DNA of 64,000 nt from Acidovorax sp. 106 (lineage in GTDB: Bacteria; Pseudomonadota; Gammaproteobacteria; Burkholderiales; Burkholderiaceae_C). Where the stretch lies: the NCBI RefSeq assembly GCF_003663825.1, contig NZ_RCCC01000001.1:3108501-3172500 (forward strand). Direction: 5' to 3'. Positions 1-8,055 of the stretch are shown in pieces. The notes below the pieces were generated by a model, which ran no database searches, was not told where the DNA came from, and saw only the letters and a list, made by a program, of their open reading frames with translations. Each line of letters starts with the position of its first letter. The stretch's first letter is position 1. The translations under genes and the position numbers were made by a program.

Positions 1-1118
1 GCCACGGCCTGGGAGAACTGGCGCTGCTGGATGAGCTGCAGGGTGCGGGAAATTTCGACAAACCGCAGGATGCGCGGGCTGTTGGTGTTTTCGTGGCGCT
101 CGAGCAGGCGCGCGAAGTCCGCCATGCAGCGCTCAATGCCCTTGCGGTCGTTGTCGGCGAAGTAGGCGAACGTGAGCAGCACCAGTGACTGGCAGTCAAA
201 CAGCTTGGAGTCCAGCCCCAGAATGGCCGCCCGCGACAGCACCCGGGTGGCGGTGGCCCGCTCGCCCATGTAGTACGACATCATTCCCAACTTTTGCAGG
301 CGCACCACCGAGTCTGGGGTCAGTTCGCTCGCTGTGCGGTAGGTTTCGATGGCCTCGCTGAAGTGCCCGAGCTCCACTTGCGCGCGGCCCAGCACGTCGT
401 AGGCATCGGCAAACGATGCGTCTTCGCCAATCAGCCCTTGCAGGGTGGTGATGGCCCGCTGGGCCTGGCCCGACTCAATCTGTGCACGCGCCACCCCCAA
501 CTTGGCCCAGGGCAGGGCACGCGCTGCTATCACGGCCTCGAACAGGGTGCGGGCTTCGGCGTGGCGGCCCAGTCGCAGCAGCAGCTCGGTGCCAATGCGC
601 GCGGCATACAGCCAATACGGCTGGCGCGCCTCAAAGCGCTCTGCGCACAGGCTGGCGGCCAGCTTGAAGTCGTCTTGCTCAATGGCGTCGAAGATGGGTT
701 TGAGGTGAACTTTGCGCAGCCGCGCCAGGCTCAGTCGCTCAAACAGGGCGCTGGGGGTGAAGGGCTTGAGCAGGTAGCCGTCCAGCGCCGACTCGGCCGC
801 CTCGGCCACGGCTGCGTAGGACGCCTCCGCAGTCACCATGAAAAACACGGTGGAAAAGGGCAGTAGCTGCGCACGGCGCAGGTCATCCAGCAGGGTCTGG
901 CCCGAATGGTTGGATTCAGTGAAATATTGCTCGCACAGCACGTAGTCAAAGATGGTGTGCTCGAGTCGGTTGCGGGCATCTCGCACGCGGCTGCATTGCA
1001 CGATCTTGGTCACCCCATACTCGCGCAGCTGGGCTACCAAGATGCTGCGTGACGTGGCATTGCTGTCGATCACCAGTGCTTGGCTGTCCTGAGGGTCCTG
1101 ATCTTTGCCTGTGGCCAT
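1..1118 (-). CDS. Receiver-domain protein with TPR region (partial, C-terminus outside the window)
   Basis: The frame is open from an ATG at 1118 to the window edge. The first ~125 residues have the CheY-like layout: a degenerate acidic pair (Asp18-Ser19), a switch Thr96 and an invariant-type Lys118 followed by Pro-Phe. The position where the phosphoacceptor Asp is expected carries Glu63. The remainder is helical and TPR-like (for example the stretch with GEDASFADAYDVLGRAQVEL). There is no DNA-binding domain in the visible part, so it probably signals through protein contacts. It is divergent from the EEP-family gene that follows. The family is inferred from pattern; the partner is unknown. 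Confidence 0.8.
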   Translation of the reverse strand, partial: MATGKDQDPQDSQALVIDSNATSRSILVAQLREYGVTKIVQCSRVRDARNRLEHTIFDYVLCEQYFTESNHSGQTLLDDLRRAQLLPFSTVFFMVTAEASYAAVAEAAESALDGYLLKPFTPSALFERLSLARLRKVHLKPIFDAIEQDDFKLAASLCAERFEARQPYWLYAARIGTELLLRLGRHAEARTLFEAVIAARALPWAKLGVARAQIESGQAQRAITTLQGLIGEDASFADAYDVLGRAQVELGHFSEAIETYRTASELTPDSVVRLQKLGMMSYYMGERATATRVLSRAAILGLDSKLFDCQSLVLLTFAYFADNDRKGIERCMADFARLLERHENTNSPRILRFVEISRTLQLIQQRQFSQAV

Positions 1119-1359
1119 CGGGGGTGCTGTCTCGCAAATAACGGTCCGCTGAAATCGCGCGTTCACCTCTGCGACTGCGAAGGGCACGAGCCAAAGGCTT
1201 TGTTTCCCCCGCTCTCTCATGGCGCAGCCACTGGGTTGTGTTTAAGCACACGGCCTGTGGGTGAATTGCGGCTAGTGTATGCCCACTTTGGAGGCTTTGC
1301 GGATGGGGGAAAGCCCGTTGATGCGCTCTGTGCGGCGCCGTTGCGACACAATCAGCGCC

Positions 1360-2097
1360 ATGGATCACACCGATATCTTGCGCGTAGCCACGTACAACAT
1401 TCACAAAGGCGTGCAAGGCCTGGGGCCCGCGCGCAGGCTGGAAATCCACAACCTCGGCCTGGCCGTGGAGCAACTGGACGCCGACCTGGTCTGCCTGCAG
1501 GAAGTGCGCAAGCTGCACCGGCGCGAGCAGGCCTACTTTCACCACTGGCCCGAGTTGCCGCAGGCCGACTTTCTCGCCCCTGAGGGCTATGAGGCCGTGT
1601 ACCGCACCAATGCCGTGACCAAGCATGGCGAGCACGGCAACGCGCTGCTGACGCGCTGGCCCGTGGTGGGCCACCAGCATGAAGACATCTCCGACCACCG
1701 CTTTGAGCAGCGCGGGCTGCTGCATGTGCAGGTGCAGGTGCAGGGTCGGCCGCTGCATGCCATCGTGGTGCACCTGGGGCTGATTCCCGGCAGCCGCGTG
1801 CGGCAGGTCGAGCGGCTGCAGCAGTTCATCGAGCGCGAGGTTCCCCGCAGCGAACCCGTGGTGGTGGCGGGCGACTTCAACGACTGGGGGCCCCAGCTCA
1901 AGCGCATCCTGGCCGGGTACGGGCTGCACGAGTTCGATGCCCCCCGGGCCTACACCTATCCGGCGCGGTTGCCGCTGGCGCAGCTGGACCACGTCTATGT
2001 GCGGGGGCTCACGCCCCTGGGCCTGCATGTGCCGCGTGGCCGCATCTGGTGGCGCATGTCAGACCACCTGCCGTTGATTGCTGAATTCAAGCTCTGA
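1360..2097 (+). CDS. Endonuclease/exonuclease/phosphatase (EEP) family protein, YbhP-like
   Basis: The 245-residue protein has the EEP fold signature: TYNIHKG with Asn13, the metal-binding Glu48 in LQEVR, GDFNDW in the middle, and SDHLPL near the C-terminus with the catalytic Asp-His. An in-frame ATG 27 codons upstream (1279) exists, but homology starts at MDHTDILRVATYN, so I use 1360. It lies 33 bp upstream of clsB in the same direction, the arrangement of E. coli ybhP-clsB (ybhO). This suggests a role tied to phospholipid or phosphodiester metabolism, but the substrate is unknown. No signal peptide is visible. Confidence 0.87.
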   Translation: MDHTDILRVATYNIHKGVQGLGPARRLEIHNLGLAVEQLDADLVCLQEVRKLHRREQAYFHHWPELPQADFLAPEGYEAVYRTNAVTKHGEHGNALLTRWPVVGHQHEDISDHRFEQRGLLHVQVQVQGRPLHAIVVHLGLIPGSRVRQVERLQQFIEREVPRSEPVVVAGDFNDWGPQLKRILAGYGLHEFDAPRAYTYPARLPLAQLDHVYVRGLTPLGLHVPRGRIWWRMSDHLPLIAEFKL

Positions 2098-2130
2098 CCA
2101 CGTGGCCCTGTCTTTATCTCCGCCCAGGCT

Positions 2131-3357
2131 ATGACCCAGACGCCAGAGTTCGCACGCGACCACGACGTGCAGCTGTACCAGGGGGCGCAGGAGTTGTTTC
2201 CTGCGCTGGAGCAGGCCATGGACGCCGCGCTCAGCGACATCCAGTTTGAAACCTACATCTTCGACTTCACCGGCGCAGGCGCCAGTGTGGGCGAAGCATT
2301 GATCCGCGCAGCGCAGCGGGGCGTGCGCACCCAACTGGTGGTAGATGGCGTGGGCACTGGGCGCCTGCCCGAGCCCTGGGCGGCGCGCCTGAGCGCCGCC
2401 GGGGTGCAGTGGCGCGTGTACTCACCCCTGGGCACCTTGGGCCTGCTGCTGCCCCACCGCTGGCGGCGCCTGCACCGCAAGCTGTGTGTGGTCGATGGGC
2501 GGGTGCTGTTTTGTGGCGGCATCAATGTGCTGGACGATTTTCACGACCCCAACCACGGCACGCTCGACGCCCCGCGCTTTGACTTTGCCGTGCGCGCCAC
2601 GGGCAGCCTGGTGGCGCAGGCCAGCGACGCCATGGAGCAGCTGTGGTGGCGCATGCAGGCCGTGCGCGACGTGCGCAAACGCCGCCTGCCCGAAGCCCTG
2701 CTGGCGCTGCGCACGGCCAGTGCCCAGCATCATGCGCAGCAAACTGCCGGGCCAGGGCAGGGCTCGCCCCCCGTGCGCGCAGCCCTGGTGCTGCGCGACA
2801 ACGTGCGCAACCGCAGCCGCATTGAAAAAGCCTACCTGCGCGCCATTGGCGCAGCCCGGCACGAGGTCATCATCGCCAACGCCTACTTCATGCCGGGGCG
2901 CAAGCTGCGCAAGGCCCTGCTGATGGCCGCCCGCCGGGGCGTGCGTGTGCGCCTGCTGCTGCAGGGGCGCTACGAATACTTCATGCAGTACCACGCGGCG
3001 CGCCCCGTGTACGGCACGCTGCTGGAGGCGGGCGTGGAAATCCACGAGTACGAACCCAGCTTCTTGCACGCCAAGGTGGCCGTGGTCGATGCGCAGGGCG
3101 ACAAGCCCTGGGCCACGGTGGGCTCGTCCAACCTCGACCCCCTGAGCCTGCTGCTGGCCCGCGAGGCCAACGTGGTGGTGGAAGACGCCGCCTTTGCCAC
3201 CGACTTGCGCCAGCGATTGGTGCACGCCATGCAGCACGCCGGGCGGCGCATGGACCCGGCCCGCTACGCTGGTCGCCCCCTGCGCCAGCGCGTGTTGGAC
3301 CGCGTGGCCTTTGGCCTGATGCGGCTGGCGCTGTGGATCACCGGCAATCGCTACTGA
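2131..3357 (+). CDS. clsB: Cardiolipin synthase B (phospholipase D superfamily)
   Basis: The 408-residue protein has two HKD motifs: His115-x-Lys117-x4-Asp122 (HRKLCVVD) and His313-x-Lys315-x4-Asp320 (HAKVAVVD), each followed by the Gly-Gly or Gly-Ser-Ser-Asn segment typical of PLD enzymes. The absence of N-terminal membrane helices and the length match ClsB rather than ClsA. ClsB enzymes condense phosphatidyl donors into cardiolipin, and E. coli ClsB can also use phosphatidylethanolamine. The neighbouring EEP gene supports the ybhP-clsB assignment. A tandem-hairpin repeat begins 36 bp after the stop. Confidence 0.9.
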   Translation: MTQTPEFARDHDVQLYQGAQELFPALEQAMDAALSDIQFETYIFDFTGAGASVGEALIRAAQRGVRTQLVVDGVGTGRLPEPWAARLSAAGVQWRVYSPLGTLGLLLPHRWRRLHRKLCVVDGRVLFCGGINVLDDFHDPNHGTLDAPRFDFAVRATGSLVAQASDAMEQLWWRMQAVRDVRKRRLPEALLALRTASAQHHAQQTAGPGQGSPPVRAALVLRDNVRNRSRIEKAYLRAIGAARHEVIIANAYFMPGRKLRKALLMAARRGVRVRLLLQGRYEYFMQYHAARPVYGTLLEAGVEIHEYEPSFLHAKVAVVDAQGDKPWATVGSSNLDPLSLLLAREANVVVEDAAFATDLRQRLVHAMQHAGRRMDPARYAGRPLRQRVLDRVAFGLMRLALWITGNRY

Positions 3358-3393
3358 CGCAGTCTTCGGTCAGACGCCGTAGAGGTAATTGGG

Positions 3394-3443
3394 TTTGCTA
3401 TTATTTTTATAGCTTGTGGCGCTTGTCTGATAAGCGCTAGGGC
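3394..3443 (+). repeat. Tandem-hairpin intergenic repeat, copy A
   Basis: An AT-rich unit starting TTTGCTATT, with GCTATT/TATAGC-type arms, followed by GGCGCTT...AAGCGCTAG. It lies in the clsB-folE gap and points in the same direction as both genes. It matches the copies near 7961, 43604, 48287 and 51634 on this strand. Confidence 0.85.
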
Positions 3444-3493
3444 GTTAAAACCCTTGATGGTGCGGGGCGTGGGATCGCTGGTAGGATGTGTCC

Positions 3494-4222
3494 ATGTCCA
3501 GTCAACCCGCCGCTGCTATGACGACCCACCTGCCGGATGAAGAAGGCACCCCCGTTTCCGTGAAGATCCGCGAGCGGATCAACGCCTCTCGCAAACGCTT
3601 CAATGCCAACGACAACATTGCTGAATTCATCGAACCCGGCGAGCTGGAAAAGCTGCTGGACGAGGTGGAGGTCAAGATGCAGGGCGTGCTCGACAGCATG
3701 GTGATTGACACCGTGGGCGACCACAACACCAACAACACCGCACGCCGCGTAGCCAAGATGTACCTCAACGAGGTCTTCAAGGGCCGCTATGTGGCGCAGC
3801 CGCCCATCACCGAGTTTCCGAACGCAGAGCACCTCAACGAGCTGATGATCGTCGGCCCGCTCACCGTGCGCAGCGCCTGCAGCCACCACTTCTGCCCCGT
3901 CATCGGCAAGATCTGGATCGGCGTCATGCCCAACGAGCACACCAACGTGATCGGCCTGTCCAAGTACGCGCGCTTGGTCGACTGGATCATGGGCCGCCCC
4001 CAAATCCAGGAAGAGGCCGTCGTGCAACTGGCAGACCTCATCATGGAAAAGACCCAGCCCGACGGCCTGGCTATCGTTATGGAAGCCAGCCATTTCTGCA
4101 TGTCCTGGCGCGGCGTGCGTGACATGGACAGCAAGATGATCAACTCCGTCATGCGCGGCGTGTTCCTCAAGGACAGCGCCCTGCGCCGTGAATTCCTCTC
4201 TCTCATCCCCGGAAAGAACTGA
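3494..4222 (+). CDS. folE: GTP cyclohydrolase I, variant zinc motif
   Basis: Converts GTP to 7,8-dihydroneopterin triphosphate, the first step of folate/pterin synthesis. From the ATG at 3494 (a GTG at 3488 is also possible) the protein has 242 residues. Zinc ligands are Cys129, His132 and Cys202, with His131 and the GTP-binding Glu in PQIQEEAV; the RGVRD segment is intact. The canonical Cys-Glu-His-His is Cys-Ser-His-His here, so this belongs to a divergent but apparently active subgroup. It ends 2 bp before the BLUF gene, so the two are probably translated together. Confidence 0.9.
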   Translation: MSSQPAAAMTTHLPDEEGTPVSVKIRERINASRKRFNANDNIAEFIEPGELEKLLDEVEVKMQGVLDSMVIDTVGDHNTNNTARRVAKMYLNEVFKGRYVAQPPITEFPNAEHLNELMIVGPLTVRSACSHHFCPVIGKIWIGVMPNEHTNVIGLSKYARLVDWIMGRPQIQEEAVVQLADLIMEKTQPDGLAIVMEASHFCMSWRGVRDMDSKMINSVMRGVFLKDSALRREFLSLIPGKN

Positions 4223-4224
4223 CC

Positions 4225-4647
4225 ATGTTGGTACGTCTGCTTTACGCCAGCCGCGCGGTCGATACATCGCCCGCCGCCATCGAGGCCATCCTCACCCAGT
4301 CGCGCCAGCACAACCCTGGCAGCGGTATCACCGGCGTGCTGTGCTACGGCGGTGGTGTGTTCCTGCAAGCCATCGAAGGCGGCCGCTCGGCCGTCAGCGA
4401 GCTTTACGGCCACATCCAGCGCGACCCGCGCCACAAAGACGTGGAGCTGCTGCACTACGAAGAAATTGCCGAGCGCCGCTTTGGTGGCTGGACCATGGGG
4501 CAGGTCAATTTGAACAAGATCAACCATTCCATCTTGCTCAAGTACTCCGAAAAGCCCGAGCTGGACCCGTATGCGGTGTCGGGCAAGGTCTCTTTTGCGC
4601 TGCTCGAAGAGCTGATGGCCACGGCCTCCATCATCGGAAGGGCCTGA
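4225..4647 (+). CDS. BLUF-domain blue-light photoreceptor, single-domain
   Basis: The 140-residue protein is a BLUF (FAD blue-light sensing) domain with a short C-terminal extension. The residues of the flavin hydrogen-bond switch are present: Tyr7, Asn30 (in QHNPGSGITG) and Gln48 (in FLQAIEGG), plus Trp89 and Met91 in the GGWTMG segment. No output domain is attached, so it must act on another protein or on a neighbouring product. It starts two bases after the folE stop, which implies co-translation. A light-dependent link to pterin supply is an inference, not shown by the sequence. Confidence 0.93.
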   Translation: MLVRLLYASRAVDTSPAAIEAILTQSRQHNPGSGITGVLCYGGGVFLQAIEGGRSAVSELYGHIQRDPRHKDVELLHYEEIAERRFGGWTMGQVNLNKINHSILLKYSEKPELDPYAVSGKVSFALLEELMATASIIGRA

Positions 4648-4796
4648 AAAGCGGGGCGCTTTGCTACTGCGCGGCCTGATCCCGGGCCTGCGGTACTCGC
4701 CGCACGGGAGTGCGGCTGCGTTCCTCAACCCGGGCTGAGGTCGCTCGCTACGCAAATCGCCCCACTTTTCGTCACTGCTTAACCGACACAACTCCA

Positions 4797-4825
4797 GCCG
4801 CAGCCCCCAGGCGCTGCGGCTTTTT
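4797..4825 (+). terminator. Rho-independent terminator after folE-BLUF
   Basis: A 7-bp GC stem (GCCGCAG/CTGCGGC) with a 10-nt loop is followed at once by five T residues. It lies 150 bp after the BLUF stop and 28 bp before the EamA start, closing the folE-BLUF unit. Confidence 0.75.
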
Positions 4826-4852
4826 GCATTCAAGCCTGTCCTTTTTTCACCC

Positions 4853-5734
4853 GTGACCCTCAACGCCTTCGCCCTCATCATCCTGGCAGGGCTCATCCAT
4901 GCCTGCTGGAACATTGCCGCCAAGAAAGCGGGGGGCGATTCGCGGTTTGCGTTCTTCACCTCGGTGCTGATGATGCTGTTCTGGGCGCCGCTGGGCTGGT
5001 GGCTGGGGCGTGATGCTGTGCCGCTGTGGGGTGTGGTGGAGTGGGGCTTTGTGGTGGTCAGTGGCGTGCTGCATGTGCTGTATTACGTCATCTTGCTGCG
5101 CGGCTACCGCGTGGCCGATCTCACGGTGGTGTACCCACTGGCGCGGGGCTCGGGGCCGCTCTTGTCTTCGCTGGTGGCCATCACGCTGCTGGGCGAGCAG
5201 ATCTCGGCCCTGGGGGCTTTGGGCATTGCCGGTGTGGTGGGCGGGGTGTTTTTGATTGCCGGTGGCCCCGGCCTGCTGCGCGCGGCGCACGACCCCGCTG
5301 CGCGTGAGCGCGTGCATACGGGGCTGCGCTATGGCCTGCTCACCGGGGCCTTTATCGCCAGCTACACGGTGGTGGACGGCTACGCGGTCAAGGTGCTGCT
5401 GATGTCGCCCATCCTCATCGACTACATGGGCAACTTTGTGCGCGTGGGCCTGCTGGCCCCCGTGGTGCTGCGCGATTTGCCCACGGCCCGCACGCTGTGG
5501 CTTGCGCAATGGCGCTTTGCCCTGCTGGTGGCCGTGGTGAGCCCTGTGGCCTACGTGCTGGTGCTGTATGCCATGCAGCAGGCACCCCTGTCGCACGTGG
5601 CCCCGGCGCGCGAGGTGTCCATGCTGTTTGCTGCGCTCATTGGCGGGCATTTGCTGGGCGAGGGCGACCGGCTGGCGAGGGTGTGCGGGGCCGTGTGCAT
5701 TGCGGCCGGCGTCACGGCGCTGGCTTTAGGATGA
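4853..5734 (+). CDS. EamA/DMT-family transporter
   Basis: The 293-residue protein consists of about ten hydrophobic segments in two EamA halves (HACWNIAAKKAG near the N-terminus; LRYGLLTGAFIASYTVVDGY opening the second half). This drug/metabolite transporter family usually exports amino acids or metabolites; the substrate cannot be told. The start is GTG at 4853 directly after the terminator, with no good ribosome binding site visible. The stop lies next to a G/C-rich dispersed repeat. Confidence 0.85.
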   Translation: MTLNAFALIILAGLIHACWNIAAKKAGGDSRFAFFTSVLMMLFWAPLGWWLGRDAVPLWGVVEWGFVVVSGVLHVLYYVILLRGYRVADLTVVYPLARGSGPLLSSLVAITLLGEQISALGALGIAGVVGGVFLIAGGPGLLRAAHDPAARERVHTGLRYGLLTGAFIASYTVVDGYAVKVLLMSPILIDYMGNFVRVGLLAPVVLRDLPTARTLWLAQWRFALLVAVVSPVAYVLVLYAMQQAPLSHVAPAREVSMLFAALIGGHLLGEGDRLARVCGAVCIAAGVTALALG

Positions 5735-5741
5735 CAAGATG

Positions 5742-5818
5742 CACCCCCTGAGGCGCTGCGCGCCTTCCCCCTCTCTCGCCTCGCTGCGCGAGTTGGGTGG
5801 GGGACGCCCCCAGCGGGG
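5742..5818 (+). repeat. G/C-rich dispersed intergenic repeat, copy 1
   Basis: Begins ACCCCCTGAG a few bases after the EamA stop and continues through CGCGCCTTCCCCCTCTCTC and GGGTGGGGGACGC. The same sequence with a few changes recurs in inverted orientation at 18352-18424, there too immediately after a stop codon. The middle part can fold (CGCTGCGCG). Confidence 0.8.
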
Positions 5819-5905
5819 CGGCCCTTCCGCGGGGGCGCTGGCGTTTGTCGTGCCAGTAGCATAGGTTGCGTCCCGTGGGTAGTTCAGAGTCTGAAAGGAA
5901 TAGGC

Positions 5906-6748
5906 ATGTTAGTCGGCTGCGATTTCTCCAGCAGCCCCAGCCGCCGCAAACCCATCGTGCTGGCCTTGGGCCGCAGTGATGGTGTGCGTGTGCAATTGCT
6001 GGCGCTGGAGCGCATCGAGACCTTGCCCGCCTTTGCCCAGTGGCTGGGCCAGCCCAGGCCTTGGGTGGGCGGCTTCGATCTGCCCTTTGGCTTGCCGCGC
6101 GAGCTGGTCGAGACGCTGCACTGGCCCACCGATTGGCGCTCCTGCATGCAGCACTACCGCAGCCTCACGCGCGCGCAGATTCGCGAGGCCTTTGCGGGCT
6201 TTTGCAATGCCCGGCCCGTGGGTGGCAAGTTTGCCCACCGCGCCACCGACGGCCCTGCGGGCTCCAGCCCCTCGATGAAATGGGTGAACCCGCCCGTGGC
6301 GTACATGCTGCATGCGGGCCTGCCGCTGCTGCTCGATGCCGGGGTGTGGGTGCCCGGCCTGATGCCACCCGGCGCCGAGAGCACGGGCGATGCCCGACGC
6401 GTAGCGTTGGAGGCCTACCCCGGCCTGCTGGCGCGCGAGGTGCTGCAGCGGCGCAGCTACAAGAGCGACGACCGTGCCAAGCAAACGCCCGACCGCCTTA
6501 TCGCCCGCAAGGACTTGGTCAACGCGCTGGAGATGGAGCAGACCCGCCTGGGCCTGCGCCTCAAGCTCACCCACGCCCAACGCGATGCGCTGGTGGCAGA
6601 CGCCAGCGGCGACAGCCTGGACGCCACGCTGTGCCTGCTGCAAGCCGCCTGGGCGCAGCACCGGCACGCGCAGGGCGACCCGCTGTATGGCCTGCCACCG
6701 GGGCTTGATGCGCTGGAAGGCTGGATCGTGACCGCTCCTGTTCCCTAG
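5906..6748 (+). CDS. DUF429 family protein
   Basis: The 280-residue protein begins MLVGCDFSSSPSRRKPIV, the D-F-S-x-S-P pattern of DUF429, and carries GGFDLPFGLPR, which resembles the second acidic motif of this RNase-H-like family. The ATG at 5906 has a GAAAGGAA ribosome binding site 5 bp upstream. DUF429 proteins are uncharacterised; a nuclease-like fold is suspected from the acidic residues. The gene stands alone between a repeat and a small secreted-protein gene. Confidence 0.85.
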   Translation: MLVGCDFSSSPSRRKPIVLALGRSDGVRVQLLALERIETLPAFAQWLGQPRPWVGGFDLPFGLPRELVETLHWPTDWRSCMQHYRSLTRAQIREAFAGFCNARPVGGKFAHRATDGPAGSSPSMKWVNPPVAYMLHAGLPLLLDAGVWVPGLMPPGAESTGDARRVALEAYPGLLAREVLQRRSYKSDDRAKQTPDRLIARKDLVNALEMEQTRLGLRLKLTHAQRDALVADASGDSLDATLCLLQAAWAQHRHAQGDPLYGLPPGLDALEGWIVTAPVP

Positions 6749-6769
6749 TGCCTCGAGTCTGTGCTCACC

Positions 6770-7012
6770 ATGAACCACCCCAAACCCCTGCACTGGTGCA
6801 TTCGCCTGTTTGCCCTGGCCCTGTGCGCGGGCCTGGCCGCCACCGCGTTGCAGGCGGCCCCCGCACCCTGGTACTACTGGCGCAGCAAGGTCGATGGCGC
6901 GCGGGTGTGCGCCCAGACCTCGCCCGGCCCCGGCTGGGAGCGCGACAGCCCGCCCTACGACGGCCCCGGTTGCCAGCCCCGCCGCAAGGTCATCGTGGTG
7001 CCCGTGCGATAG
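6770..7012 (+). CDS. Small secreted protein of unknown function
   Basis: The 80-residue product has a clear Sec signal peptide (RLFALALCAGLAATALQA, cleavage near AQA-AP) and a mature part of about 50 residues rich in Trp, Tyr, Pro and Gly. Two cysteines frame the segment CAQTSPGPGWERDSPPYDGP and could form a disulphide. An in-frame GTG at 6761 is an alternative start. It follows the DUF429 gene by 21 bp. I recognise no family with a known function. Confidence 0.7.
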   Translation: MNHPKPLHWCIRLFALALCAGLAATALQAAPAPWYYWRSKVDGARVCAQTSPGPGWERDSPPYDGPGCQPRRKVIVVPVR

Positions 7013-7159
7013 CGCTTGTTGCGGCGCTGTGTCGGGGCTGCAGCGGCACAATGGCGGGTTGCTGCCCGGCGTGGCACGTCGGCCGACTTGTTTCGGTTGC
7101 CCGCCACTTTCGCCCTTGGCTTTTTTGCACCTTTGCGCCATTTGCGTGGCGATGGATTC

Positions 7160-7816
7160 ATGCCTTCTACCGATACCTTGCTGGCCTTTTTCGGCGTCTC
7201 CATTCTTCTGGGCCTGACCCCTGGGCCAGACAACCTCTTTGTGCTCCTGCAATCGGCCCAGCGTGGCTGGCGTGCGGGCATGGCTGTGGTCGTGGGGCTG
7301 TGCATAGGCCTGGTGGTGCACACGGCGGCTGTGGCGCTGGGGCTGGCGGCGGTGTTTGCCGCGTCGGCCATGGCGTTCACGGTGCTCAAGCTGCTGGGGG
7401 CCGCCTACCTGGCGTGGCTGGCCTGGCAAGCGCTGCGGGCCCCGGCGCCTTCGGGCGACGCGGGTGATTCGGGTGGTGCTGCGGCGGCATCTGCCAGCGC
7501 GGCCGCCCCCAGCCTGTGGCGCATGGTCGGGCGCGGCGTGGTCATGAACCTCAGCAACCCCAAGGTGCTGGTGTTCTTTTTGGCCTTTTTGCCGCAGTTT
7601 GCCGACCCTGCCCTTGGCCCCATGGGCGGCCAGCTCATGGTGCTGGGTCTGGTGTTCATCGTGGCGGCGTTGCTGGTGTTTGGTGCCATCGCCTGTTTCT
7701 CGGGCGTGTTTGGTGCGCTGCTGCTGCGCTCGCCCCGTGCGCAGCAGTGGCTCAACCGCATTGCAGGCATCGTGTTTTTGGGCCTGGCGGTGCGCCTGGC
7801 CACCGCGCAGCGTTGA
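7160..7816 (+). CDS. LysE/RhtB family amino-acid exporter
   Basis: The 218-residue protein has the LysE-family N-terminus (LLGLTPGPDNLFVLLQSAQRG, with the conserved GPDN segment) and about six hydrophobic helices, including LSNPKVLVFFLAFLPQF, another family hallmark. The frame is open 48 codons further upstream, but homology begins at MPSTDTLLAFF. Probably exports an amino acid or homoserine-type metabolite; the substrate is unknown. A linker with many Ala, Gly and Ser residues sits between helices 3 and 4. Confidence 0.88.
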   Translation: MPSTDTLLAFFGVSILLGLTPGPDNLFVLLQSAQRGWRAGMAVVVGLCIGLVVHTAAVALGLAAVFAASAMAFTVLKLLGAAYLAWLAWQALRAPAPSGDAGDSGGAAAASASAAAPSLWRMVGRGVVMNLSNPKVLVFFLAFLPQFADPALGPMGGQLMVLGLVFIVAALLVFGAIACFSGVFGALLLRSPRAQQWLNRIAGIVFLGLAVRLATAQR

Positions 7817-7840
7817 ACAGATCGCAGCGCTGAACACCTC

Positions 7841-7958
7841 GCAGCCTGATTCCATTTCCAAATCATTCCTGACTAGGCGCGAAGCCGCAGACAATGCTGA
7901 AGCACGGCAAGGCGAAGCAACAACGTCAGGGGTGATTTAGAAATGGAATGAGACCGCA
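7841..7958. repeat. Long inverted-repeat element downstream of the LysE gene
   Basis: Two 25-bp arms (7849-7873 and 7925-7949) are complementary at about 22 positions; the left arm starts ATTCCATTTCC and the right arm ends GGAAATGGAAT read in complement. The ~50-bp core contains repeated GCGAAGC motifs. There is no reading frame. It abuts copy B of the tandem-hairpin repeat, so this gap is made almost entirely of repeat elements. Confidence 0.75.
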
Positions 7959-7960
7959 GG

Positions 7961-8020
7961 TTTGCTATCAATTGAATAGCTGCTTGCGCTGATTGATAAA
8001 GCGCTAGGCCCTGTTTTTGC
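7961..8020 (+). repeat. Tandem-hairpin intergenic repeat, copy B
   Basis: TTTGCTATCAATTGAATAGC gives the first hairpin and TGCGCTTGATTGATAAAGCGCTA-like sequence the second, followed by GGCC and a T-rich tail. It lies between the LysE and phosphatase genes and points in their direction. Confidence 0.85.
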
Positions 8021-8055
8021 TTGTCATTTGGGGCCGTATCTTCAAAAATGACCCC

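Noticed and set aside
5909..7894. A 661-codon minus-strand frame over DUF429, the small secreted gene and LysE
   Set aside because: It crosses three plus-strand genes and their gaps, has no recognisable domain, and its composition follows the third-codon bias of the opposite strand.
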